Source of the DNA: DATDOR01 sp035512695
GTDB lineage: Bacteria > Chloroflexota > Anaerolineae > Anaerolineales > JABWBV01
NCBI GenBank assembly: GCA_035512695.1
Contig: DATKDL010000027.1
Span: forward strand, 25,774 to 89,773
DNA: 64,000 bases
Direction: 5' to 3'
Within the stretch, counting starts at the first letter, position 1; the number at the start of each line of letters is the position of its first letter. The position numbers and the translations under genes are program-made. The notes beneath the pieces were generated by a model, which saw only the letters and a program-made list of their open reading frames with translations, made no database searches and was not told the origin of the DNA. This document shows, piece by piece, positions 8,095 to 14,966 of this stretch.

Positions 8095-8982
8095 GTGCGA
8101 TATGATTTGATGGGATTCCTCAAACGCTTCGCCTGGGCGGGCAACCTGATTTCGGCCGCCCTGCTTTACGCCCTCGGCGCAGGGATCGCCCAATACCTGG
8201 GCGCCCGCATGAGGACGGACGTTTTCTTTCTCGGGTTGATATGGGCCGCGGCACTGGTCCTGTTCACGTATTGCAACTACCGGTATTTCGACATGCGCGC
8301 CGCCGCGGATCATCTCGGACGCCGCCTGTTCCGGGCGCTCCCCTGGCGCACGGCGATGCTGACCGGCGCAATCCTGGCGGCCACGGCCGCCGCCTGGGCG
8401 ACCATCCTCCTGCTCCGGATCGGTGCGATCACCCAGGGGATCTGGTTCCTGATGCTGCTCGGCGTTGCCGGGGGCTGTCTTTATTCGATTCCCCCGGCCC
8501 GCTGGGCGAGCAATGGTTTCGGCGAGCTGGCGGCTTCCGCGATGATGGGCGCCGGGGTGCCGGCGCTGGCTTTCATGCTCCAGTATGGCGGGTACCAGCG
8601 CTACCTGGCGATGATCGCTTTTCCGGTAAGTGCGCTGCACCTCGCCATGCTGATCGCACTCAACCTGCCCGGTTACGCCCGCCAGCGCAAATACGAGATC
8701 CGCACCCTGGTGATCCGAATGGGTTGGGAGGGTGCGATGACGACCCATAACCTGCTGATCCTGGTCGCCTTCTTCCTGCTGGCCGTGGCCGTCCTGTTCG
8801 ATTTTCCCCGCTTTGCTTTCTATCCCGCCATCCTGGCCCTCCCGCTTGGCCTGCTGGAGGTTTATTACATGCAGCGCATCGCCGGCGGGATCAAGCCCAA
8901 CTGGAACGCCCTATCGGCTTCCGCGGTGGCACTGTTTGTCCTGCCGGTGTATTTTATGGCGCTGGCATTCTGGACGAATTGA
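8095..8982 (+). CDS. Divergent UbiA-like membrane prenyltransferase
   Basis: 295 residues, GTG start, with an in-frame ATG five codons later as alternative. Eight or nine transmembrane helices. The first UbiA-type motif survives as 'NYRYFDMRAAADH' (N-x4-D...D), and 'NLPGYARQRKYEIRTLVIRMG' occupies the place of the second motif, but its usual aspartates are missing. The family transfers prenyl chains to aromatic or polar acceptors using Mg-diphosphate. With the second Asp cluster lost, either activity is altered or the protein has another role. It is the last gene of the PRODH-DinB run and ends in a strong shared terminator. Confidence 0.7.
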   Translation: MRYDLMGFLKRFAWAGNLISAALLYALGAGIAQYLGARMRTDVFFLGLIWAAALVLFTYCNYRYFDMRAAADHLGRRLFRALPWRTAMLTGAILAATAAAWATILLLRIGAITQGIWFLMLLGVAGGCLYSIPPARWASNGFGELAASAMMGAGVPALAFMLQYGGYQRYLAMIAFPVSALHLAMLIALNLPGYARQRKYEIRTLVIRMGWEGAMTTHNLLILVAFFLLAVAVLFDFPRFAFYPAILALPLGLLEVYYMQRIAGGIKPNWNALSASAVALFVLPVYFMALAFWTN

Positions 8983-8988
8983 GACGGG

Positions 8989-9032
8989 AAAAACCGAAAC
9001 CGGGACCGCCGCCGGTCCCGGTTTCGGTTTTT
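8989..9032. terminator. Bidirectional terminator, 19-bp perfect stem
   Basis: A perfect inverted repeat: arms 8989-9007 and 9014-9032, loop GCCGCC, A5 foot and T5 end. It sits between the convergent UbiA-like gene and the cobalamin adenosyltransferase gene and can serve both. Confidence 0.9.
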
Positions 9033-9036
9033 CCGT

Positions 9037-9600
9037 TTATTTTTTCGAATCCCAAAGCGGTTCGGGAACCCCCCTGCTGACATTCTCATAGCGTGCCATC
9101 ACGAAAAGGGCATCGGAAAGTCGGTTCAGATATGCCCGGGCATGTTCTCCGACCGGTTCGCTGCGCTGAAGTGTGACGAGATCCCGCTCCGCGCGCCGGC
9201 AGACGGTCCGCGCGAGGTGCAGGCGCGCCGCGCCTTCGGAGCCGCCCGGGAGGATGAAGTTCTCCAGCGGTCCGGTAATCGCGTTGAGTTCGTCTATCAG
9301 CGTCTCCAGCTCGGAAATATGCCGGGTTTCGATCTTTGGCAGCGGGAGCGCCGCTTTGTCCGCCTCCCGAAAGCTCAGATCGGCGCCCAAATGGAAAAGG
9401 GTGTTCTGGATTCCGGGCAGCACTTCCGCCAGGCGCGGCGCAAGGCCGCAGGCCAGCGCGTGTCCGAGGTGGGCATTCAGCTCGTCGACGGTCCCGTAGG
9501 CAACGACGCGGGCGTCGTCCTTCGGGACCCGCTGGCCGCCGCCAAGCCCCGTGTTGCCGTCATCTCCCTTTCGAGTGTAGATTTTCGTGAGCTTCGGCAT
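9037..9600 (-). CDS. pduO: ATP:cob(I)alamin adenosyltransferase, PduO type
   Basis: 187 residues, typical family length. N-terminal 'KIYTRKGDDGNTGL' is the PduO/MMAB ATP-binding signature; 'GTVDELNAHLGHA' and 'AERDLVTL' with 'RLSDALFVMARY' near the C-terminus complete the active-site helices. It transfers the adenosyl group of ATP to cob(I)alamin to make coenzyme B12. GGGAGG lies upstream of the ATG. The only good -10 (TATAAT, minus strand, 9723-9718) is about 118 nt upstream, leaving a leader with no recognisable B12 box. The gene is divergent from the ECF sigma operon. Confidence 0.95.
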   Translation of the reverse strand: MPKLTKIYTRKGDDGNTGLGGGQRVPKDDARVVAYGTVDELNAHLGHALACGLAPRLAEVLPGIQNTLFHLGADLSFREADKAALPLPKIETRHISELETLIDELNAITGPLENFILPGGSEGAARLHLARTVCRRAERDLVTLQRSEPVGEHARAYLNRLSDALFVMARYENVSRGVPEPLWDSKK

Positions 9601-9717
9601 TGCGCCTCCCGGGTCCCCAAAAAATATGGGGTGGTCCCTCTTTTCCTTCTCCTAGAATGGATTTGTTGGCATCGAAAAACAGTCGGGTCATCGCCCGGCC
9701 CCATTTTCCCGGCTCCG

Positions 9718-9723
9718 ATTATA
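9718..9723 (-). promoter_or_regulatory. -10 element for the adenosyltransferase gene
   Basis: The extended -10 TGCTATAAT reads on the minus strand with TATAAT at 9723-9718. The same TGC prefix precedes -10 boxes at 6604, 14840, 28794 and 42642. It implies a leader of about 110 nt before the start codon at 9600. Confidence 0.6.
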
Positions 9724-9862
9724 GCAGAGCGGTCCAACCGTTCAGCCTTCGGGAGAAATTACAGGGAAATTCAGGCGCCGGCTGGAGCGCTGCCCCCGCC
9801 GGCGCCCGATTTTCCCAAATCATGCAACCAACACCGGGTTGTATCGTAGAGGAGAGTAACAG

Positions 9863-10477
9863 GTGATAGACCAGGAAATCGACATCAGGAGTGAAGAGAC
9901 CACCTGGGCCAGGGCGGCCCAGGCCGGCGACCAGCTGGCATTTACCAACCTGATCGAGCGGTACGAACGAGCCGTCTTCAACCTGTGCTACCGGATGCTC
10001 GGGAGCCACAACGAAGCGGAGGACGCCGCCCAGGAAGCGTTCCTGCGGGCCTACCGGGCGATCAAACGTTACGACCCGGAACGCAGGTTCTCGACCTGGG
10101 TGCTGTCGATCGCCTCCAACTACTGTATCGACCAGTTCCGGAAGCGGCGGCTTTTCACCCTTTCCCTTGACGAGATGCCATACCTGGATATCGCCGAGCA
10201 CGGGCCTGGGCCGGAAGGACGGCTGATCCACGCCGAACTGGAGGCCGAAATCCAGGCTGTCCTTTGTGAACTCGGAGACCTCGATCGTGCAACCGTCATC
10301 CTGCGCTACTGGTACGAGCTGTCCTACGATGAGATCGGCGAGGCGCTCGATCTGACCAACAGCGCCGTGAAAAGCCGGCTCCATCGCGCCCGCCGCGCCC
10401 TCGCGGAAGCCTGGGAAACCCGAACGGAGATGCCTGCCCCGCTGGGTAGAACGGTTTATGGACCACAAACTGTGTGA
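9863..10477 (+). CDS. ECF-family RNA polymerase sigma factor
   Basis: 204 residues, GTG start with AGAGGAG 8-14 nt upstream. Region 2 (about 25-95) includes 'YERAVFNLCYRMLGSHNEAEDAAQEAF' features and 'FSTWVLSIASNYCIDQFRKR'; region 4 (about 130-185) includes 'DRATVILRYWYELSYDEIGEAL' and 'SAVKSRLHRARRAL'. It redirects RNA polymerase to stress promoters. Its end overlaps the next gene by 20 nt, and that gene encodes a zinc-binding anti-sigma factor, the usual arrangement. An AAC-N16-CGT arrangement at 9826-9847 resembles an ECF promoter, but would leave almost no leader before the SD. Confidence 0.93.
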   Translation: MIDQEIDIRSEETTWARAAQAGDQLAFTNLIERYERAVFNLCYRMLGSHNEAEDAAQEAFLRAYRAIKRYDPERRFSTWVLSIASNYCIDQFRKRRLFTLSLDEMPYLDIAEHGPGPEGRLIHAELEAEIQAVLCELGDLDRATVILRYWYELSYDEIGEALDLTNSAVKSRLHRARRALAEAWETRTEMPAPLGRTVYGPQTV

Positions 10478-11003
10478 ACGATGGATCCTCTCAGAGAATG
10501 ACCTCGCCCCGGAAGACCGCCGGGCGTTGGCCGACCACCTCGACGACTGTGAACGGTGCCGCCGGCTCGACCGAGGTTGGCGAACCGTCCGGGACAGGCT
10601 CCGCGCATCCCCCTCGACGGCGCCGGCCCCCGGGTTCTCCGCCCGTTGGGCAGATCGCCTGCTGCTTGATGACCGCCGGCGTCGAAACCGGCAGTCCCTC
10701 GGCATGCTGGCTGCTACCCTCGTCGCGGCAATCTTTTCGTTTTCAAACACCGGAATCCATTTCTTCGAGGGGGCGGGAATTCTCGCCGGGGCAGCACTCG
10801 AACGGGTTCAACTTTTTTCCGGGTGGTTTGTGTCGTTCGGAGCGACCATCTCCTCCGCGCCAAACGTGCCGGAGACGCTGGTCGCCTTGCTGATCCCACC
10901 CGCCGTCATGGTCTTCTTCGCCGCTGCCGGCGCCGGCGCCCTGGCCTGGCTGAAGATGTTCCGCCTGCTGGCGCGCCTCCAGGGTTTCACGCATTGGGCC
11001 TGA
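10458..11003 (+). CDS. Anti-sigma factor, zinc-finger type
   Basis: 181 residues. The N-terminal region has the ZAS-type signature with H-x3-C-x2-C ('HLDDCERC', about residues 27-34) used to hold the sigma factor. Hydrophobic segments near 82-100, 110-135 and 142-170 make it a membrane protein. It overlaps the sigma gene by 20 nt, consistent with coupled translation and stoichiometric binding. The signal that releases the sigma factor is unknown; the membrane segments point to envelope stress. Confidence 0.85.
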   Translation: MDHKLCERWILSENDLAPEDRRALADHLDDCERCRRLDRGWRTVRDRLRASPSTAPAPGFSARWADRLLLDDRRRRNRQSLGMLAATLVAAIFSFSNTGIHFFEGAGILAGAALERVQLFSGWFVSFGATISSAPNVPETLVALLIPPAVMVFFAAAGAGALAWLKMFRLLARLQGFTHWA

Positions 11004-11920
11004 TCCGGTGGATCCTTCCCATCATCGTCATCACGCTCTCCCTGGCGCTGCCCGCTGCGGTCGCTGCAAAGGGGCACGAGGACGAGATCGTGGCCGGCGG
11101 TGAGTTTGTCGTCGGGGAAGAAGACGTGCTGGACGACGACCTGCTCGTGATCGGGGGAACGGTCGAAATCCGGCCTGGGGGCCGGGTGGCCGGCGACGTC
11201 ACGCAGATCGGCGGTACCCTGACGATCCACGGTTCCGTCGATGGTGATATCCGGCAGGTCGGTGGAACGTTGGTGTTGGAGGACGGGGCCGCCATTCTTG
11301 GCGATGTCATCACGAACGGCGGCACCCTGGTCCATTCAGAGCAGGCCGAGGTCGCGGGTGAGGTGGGCCCCGGGGGGAGTTCCAAGCCGGTCCGTATGAG
11401 CGGGGAAGGCCCCTGGGGAATCGGTCGGACGATCGGGGACGGTTTCTGGTCGTTATTTAAAATTTTTTCCATGGCGGCGCTCGCCGTGGTGGTCGGGATG
11501 TTGTGGCCGCGGCAGCTGGCGGTAGCGGGCGAGACGATCGCCGGGAACCCCGTCCTGGCCGGGGGGGCCGGGCTGCTGACCGTCGGCGTCGTCGTCCCGC
11601 TGGTGTTCATCGCGGCGGTGACCCTGGTCCTGATCCCGCTCAGCCTGGCCGGTCTGGCGGCGCTGGGCGCGGCGGGGGTCTTTGGTTGGATCGCGTTGAG
11701 CTTTGAGGTGGGCCGCCGGATCGGCGAGGCGGCCGGGCAGGACTGGGCTCCCGGGCTGGCCGCCGGCGCCGGCGCCATCCTCCTGGGGATTATCTTCACC
11801 GGGGTCGCGCAGATCCCGTGCGTGGGCTGGGCGGTGCAAGCTGCGGTCGGGCTGATCGGGTTGGGGGCGGTGGTGCTGACCCGGTTTGGTACTCGGATCG
11901 ATCCGGGTTTATTGGGATAG
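10994..11920 (+). CDS. Bactofilin-like beta-helix protein with membrane domain
   Basis: About 308 residues from a TTG that overlaps the anti-sigma stop by 10 nt. The open frame runs further upstream, but that part overlaps the anti-sigma gene. A signal-like hydrophobic segment comes first. Then about 110 residues of short glycine-rich turns ('LLVIGGTVEI', 'DVTQIGGTLTI', 'DIRQVGGTLVL', 'DVITNGGTL') form a right-handed beta-helix like polymer-forming bactofilins. Four transmembrane helices fill the C-terminal half. As third gene of the sigma operon it is a probable sigma target or sensor partner. The exact activity is unknown. Confidence 0.78.
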   Translation: MGLIRWILPIIVITLSLALPAAVAAKGHEDEIVAGGEFVVGEEDVLDDDLLVIGGTVEIRPGGRVAGDVTQIGGTLTIHGSVDGDIRQVGGTLVLEDGAAILGDVITNGGTLVHSEQAEVAGEVGPGGSSKPVRMSGEGPWGIGRTIGDGFWSLFKIFSMAALAVVVGMLWPRQLAVAGETIAGNPVLAGGAGLLTVGVVVPLVFIAAVTLVLIPLSLAGLAALGAAGVFGWIALSFEVGRRIGEAAGQDWAPGLAAGAGAILLGIIFTGVAQIPCVGWAVQAAVGLIGLGAVVLTRFGTRIDPGLLG

Positions 11921-11941
11921 GTTCGTAGGTCCGTTCTGTTT

Positions 11942-12619
11942 TCAAGGGACGATGTCCACAAAAATCTGTTCCGTGATGCGCGGCCCGAGGACCTGGCCCT
12001 GCTCGTTCTCCCCGATCCGCACGGTCAGCACGCCGTCGAACGGCGAATGGTCGAGCACGACAAGTTCGATGTTGGGCATCAGGCCAAGCGCTTCGAGGTG
12101 GCACAGGAATTCGGGGTCGGCGCTGTGGACGCGCTGGATGGCGGCGCGCTGGCCGGGGCGCAGTTCGTTGAGCGGTTTCCGGGAGGCGGGTGGGAGGCTG
12201 AGGTCGAGTTGGGGGATCGGGTCGCCGTGCGGGTCGTGGGACGGGTCGCCCAGCACTTCGGCGATCTTTGCCTCGAACTCCTCGGAGATGACGTGTTCAA
12301 GCCGGTCGGCCTCTGCGTGGACCTTATCCCACGAGTAGCCCAGGATCTGGTGCAGGAAGAGCTCGAGCAGGCGGTGGTGGCGGACGATTTCGAGGGCGAT
12401 CTCCTCGCCTTCTGCGGTGAGCCGGACGCCGCGGTGCTTCTCGTACACGACCAGCGGCGGCGTTGTTGCGGCCAGCTTTTGGATCATCCCGGTCACGGAG
12501 GCCGGGGTGATCTCGAGCGCTTCGGCCAGGGCGTTGGTGGAGGCGCGTTCGTGGGCGGACTGGATCTTATAGATCGTTTTGAGGTAGTCTTCGATCGCGT
12601 GGGTGAGGGTTGCGCGCAT
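11942..12619 (-). CDS. DtxR/MntR-family metal-dependent repressor
   Basis: 225 residues: winged helix (about 1-70, 'TNALAEALEITPASVTGMIQKL'), dimerisation and metal-binding helices ('RHHRLLELFL', 'VHAEADRLEHVI') with the usual His/Glu/Asp ligands, and a C-terminal FeoA-like SH3 domain (about 150-225). With Fe(II) or Mn(II) such proteins repress metal uptake and related genes. An IdeR-like operator lies 22-39 bp before the ATG, so autoregulation is likely. No transporter gene is adjacent. Confidence 0.93.
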   Translation of the reverse strand: MRATLTHAIEDYLKTIYKIQSAHERASTNALAEALEITPASVTGMIQKLAATTPPLVVYEKHRGVRLTAEGEEIALEIVRHHRLLELFLHQILGYSWDKVHAEADRLEHVISEEFEAKIAEVLGDPSHDPHGDPIPQLDLSLPPASRKPLNELRPGQRAAIQRVHSADPEFLCHLEALGLMPNIELVVLDHSPFDGVLTVRIGENEQGQVLGPRITEQIFVDIVP

Positions 12620-12640
12620 GGTGATCTATCCCGAACGGGG

Positions 12641-12658
12641 ATTTAGGTTAGACTAAAT
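12641..12658. promoter_or_regulatory. DtxR/IdeR-type operator
   Basis: ATTTAGGTTAGACTAAAT is an inverted repeat (ATTTAG/CTAAAT). Its TTAGGTTAGACTAA core matches the left 14 positions of the IdeR/DtxR consensus TTAGGTTAGSCTAACCTAA except at the central S. It lies just upstream of the repressor start codon. Confidence 0.75.
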
Positions 12659-12705
12659 ATGGATTTTAAAGGATGGGTAAGACGGTGTCAAGGGGGAGTT
12701 GACGC

Positions 12706-12750
12706 AAAACGGAGGCCGGCCCTGGAGCTATCGGGGTAGGCCTCCGTTTT
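12706..12750. terminator. Terminator for acetyl-CoA synthetase
   Basis: AAAACGGAGGCC (12706-12717) pairs with GGCCTCCGTTTT (12739-12750). It lies directly after the acsA stop on the minus strand, and the T-run on either strand suits termination in both directions. Confidence 0.85.
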
Positions 12751-14796
12751 TCATTTTGTCAGATCCTCATTCACCATCTCCCTCACCGCCTCCACCACCT
12801 CCGGGTTCGCCAGCGTGGTGATATCCCCCACGTCCATGTGATTTGAAATCGCCGCCAGCACCCGCCGCATGATCTTCCCCGAGCGCGTCTTCGGCATGTC
12901 CGGGACGATCCAGACGTGCTTCGGCCGCGCGATCTTGCCGATGTTCTCTTCAATTGCCCGGACGACGCGCACCTGGATATCCTCGGACGGCTCGATTCCC
13001 GGCTTCAACGAGACGTAGATCTCCGGCATCTTGCCTTTGACCTCGTCGTTGACCGGCACGACCGAGGCCTCGGCGATCTCGGGCACAAGCAGGCAGGCCG
13101 ATTCGAGCTCCTTGGTCCCCAACCGGTGCCCGGCCACGTTGATCACATCGTCGATCCGGCCCAGGATCCGAAAATAGCCGTCCGGGGACTGCATCGCCGC
13201 ATCACCAGGGATATAGGGCCAGTCACGCCAGTCCCTGCTGTCCTTGTTCTTGTTGAACTTGGCGAAATAGGTCTGGATGTAGCGCTCCCGGTCGCCCCAG
13301 ATGCCCTGGAACTGCCCGGGCCAGGGGTTCTTGATCACGATGTATCCCGCCCGGTTGGCGCCCGGCGGGATTTCGTTGCCCGCCTCATCCAGGATCTTTG
13401 GGTGGATCCCCGGCATCGCCGGCCCGGCGCTGCCGGGTTTCATCGGGTGGATCCCCGGCATCGTGCTGCACAGGAACCCACCGGTCTCGGTCTGCCACCA
13501 CGTATCGACGATGACGGCTTCGCCTTTCCCGATCTCGTGGTAATACCACTTCCAGACCGCAGGCTCGATCGGCTCGCCGACCGTCGTCATGTGCTTGAAC
13601 TTGAAATCGTATTTGCGCGGCTCATCCGGCCCGGCCTTGCGCAGCATCCGCACCGTCGTCGGGGCAGTGTGGAAGATGTTGACTCCCAGCTGCTCGGCAA
13701 TCCGCCAGGCGCGGCCGGCGTCCGGGTAGGTCGGGACGCCCTCGTACAGGACGCTGGTCGCCGCCAGCGCCAGCGGGCCGTAGACGATGTAGGAATGCCC
13801 GGTGATCCAGCCGATGTCGGCCATGCACCAGTAAACGTCCTCGGGATGGATGTCCTGCACATACTTCGTAGTCCCGGTCGCGTAGGCCAGGTAGCCTCCG
13901 GTCCCGTGCTCGCAGCCCTTCGGGCGGCCGGTCGTCCCGCTCGTGTACATCAAAAAGAGCGGTGCTTCGGCCGGCATCGAGACCGGGTCGACCCGGGCGC
14001 CGGGATGCTTTTCCAGCAGCCGGTCGACGAAGAAATCGCGGCCCGTGACCATCGGGGTCTCCGAGGCGTAGCGTCCCGGGAAGCGCCGCCAGACCAGGAC
14101 CTGCCGGACTTCCTGTCCCTCCTTCGCCGCCGCCGCGACGGCCTCGTCGGCCTTGACCTTGTGATCGATCAATCCCCCGCTGCGGTAGTAGCCGTCCATG
14201 ACGATCAGGACCTCGCTGCCGGAATCCGCCGCCCGCTCGCCGCAAGCCTTCCCGCTGAACCCGCCGAAAACGACCGAATGGATCACCCCCAGTCGGGCCA
14301 GCGCCAGCATCGTGACCGGCAGCTCGGGAACCATCGGCATGTGGATCGTGACCCGGTCGCCGGCCTTCAGACCGCACTCGTCTCGCAGGACGGCGGCGAA
14401 CTCGTTGACCCGCACCCACAGCTCCCGGTAAGTCAGGACCACGTGCTGCTCGTCCTCCGGCTCCGGGACCCAGATCAGGGCAGCCTTGTTGCCGTAGCGG
14501 GCCAGGTGCCTATCGACGCAGTTGTAGCTGGCATTCAGACGCCCGCCTACGAACCACTTCCACTGCGGCGCCTCGCCGGTATCGAGCGTCGTATCCCAGC
14601 CCCTGTCCCAGTCGAGCAGGTCGGCGTATTCCTTGAAGCAGTCGGGGAAATTGTCCAGGCTGAACCGGTCGTAAATGCCGGGGTCGGTCATGTTGGCCTG
14701 CGCGATAAAGGCCGGGGCGGGATGGAAATAACTTTCTTCCTGCCAGTGGACGGCGATGGCGGCTTCGCTGACACCTGAAATTTCACTGTCGGACAT
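12751..14796 (-). CDS. acsA: Acetyl-CoA synthetase (AMP-forming)
   Basis: 681 residues, full length for Acs. It activates acetate to acetyl-AMP and then acetyl-CoA. Visible motifs: P-loop YTSGTTGRPKG (about 302), 'WWQTETGGF' (about 435), 'GRIDDVINVAGHRLGT' and the C-terminal 'PKTRSGKIMRRVLAA' with the catalytic Lys that is a target for acetylation. GGAG lies upstream of the ATG, and TATAAT on the minus strand (14838-14833) gives a leader of about 30 nt. It is divergent from sbcC, separated by an octamer repeat array. Confidence 0.97.
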   Translation of the reverse strand: MSDSEISGVSEAAIAVHWQEESYFHPAPAFIAQANMTDPGIYDRFSLDNFPDCFKEYADLLDWDRGWDTTLDTGEAPQWKWFVGGRLNASYNCVDRHLARYGNKAALIWVPEPEDEQHVVLTYRELWVRVNEFAAVLRDECGLKAGDRVTIHMPMVPELPVTMLALARLGVIHSVVFGGFSGKACGERAADSGSEVLIVMDGYYRSGGLIDHKVKADEAVAAAAKEGQEVRQVLVWRRFPGRYASETPMVTGRDFFVDRLLEKHPGARVDPVSMPAEAPLFLMYTSGTTGRPKGCEHGTGGYLAYATGTTKYVQDIHPEDVYWCMADIGWITGHSYIVYGPLALAATSVLYEGVPTYPDAGRAWRIAEQLGVNIFHTAPTTVRMLRKAGPDEPRKYDFKFKHMTTVGEPIEPAVWKWYYHEIGKGEAVIVDTWWQTETGGFLCSTMPGIHPMKPGSAGPAMPGIHPKILDEAGNEIPPGANRAGYIVIKNPWPGQFQGIWGDRERYIQTYFAKFNKNKDSRDWRDWPYIPGDAAMQSPDGYFRILGRIDDVINVAGHRLGTKELESACLLVPEIAEASVVPVNDEVKGKMPEIYVSLKPGIEPSEDIQVRVVRAIEENIGKIARPKHVWIVPDMPKTRSGKIMRRVLAAISNHMDVGDITTLANPEVVEAVREMVNEDLTK

Positions 14797-14832
14797 GGGG
14801 TGCTCCTGAGGATGGGGCGTGGATTTTGTGGG

Positions 14833-14838
14833 ATTATA
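14833..14838 (-). promoter_or_regulatory. -10 element for acsA
   Basis: Extended -10 TGCTATAAT on the minus strand, about 37 nt before the acsA ATG. The octamer repeat array begins immediately upstream of it. Confidence 0.6.
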
Positions 14839-14842
14839 GCAG

Positions 14843-14952
14843 ACGACGAAATGACGAATGGACGAATGGGCGAATGGGCGACAAAGAAACGTCGCCTATT
14901 CGTCCATTCGCCCATTCGCCCATTCGCCCATTCGTCAATTCGTCAATTCGTT
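14843..14952. repeat. Inverted octamer array between acsA and sbcC
   Basis: Left arm units read GACGAATG-GACGAATG-GGCGAATG-GGCGA, and the right arm reads as repeated 8-mers ATTCGTCC, ATTCGCCC (x3), ATTCGTCA (x2). The arms are inverted copies around about 14880-14890, so the whole can fold into a long hairpin. Related arrays occur at 35745, 48242 and around 21730-21905. Confidence 0.8.
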
Positions 14953-14953
14953 C

Positions 14954-14959
14954 TATAAT
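14954..14959 (+). promoter_or_regulatory. Leaderless promoter of sbcC
   Basis: TATAAT ends 7 nt before the ATG at 14967, and no Shine-Dalgarno lies between. The transcript should begin at or next to the start codon. Confidence 0.65.
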
Positions 14960-14966
14960 TCCCCCA

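Noticed and set aside
9601..9717. Cobalamin riboswitch before the adenosyltransferase gene
   Set aside because: The leader lacks a B12 box or the expected P4-P11 core; only weak GC-rich stems are seen.
9821..9847. ECF autoregulatory promoter (AAC-N16-CGT)
   Set aside because: Transcription would start inside or next to the Shine-Dalgarno of the sigma gene, so the match is probably accidental.
12916..14778. 620-residue open frame opposite acsA
   Set aside because: It is the antisense shadow of a confidently identified acetyl-CoA synthetase; its composition (Arg/Asp/Leu-rich, no motifs) is what the reverse strand of GC-rich codons gives.
14843..14952. CRISPR-like array
   Set aside because: Units are 8 bp without spacers and are inverted in the two halves; there are no cas genes.
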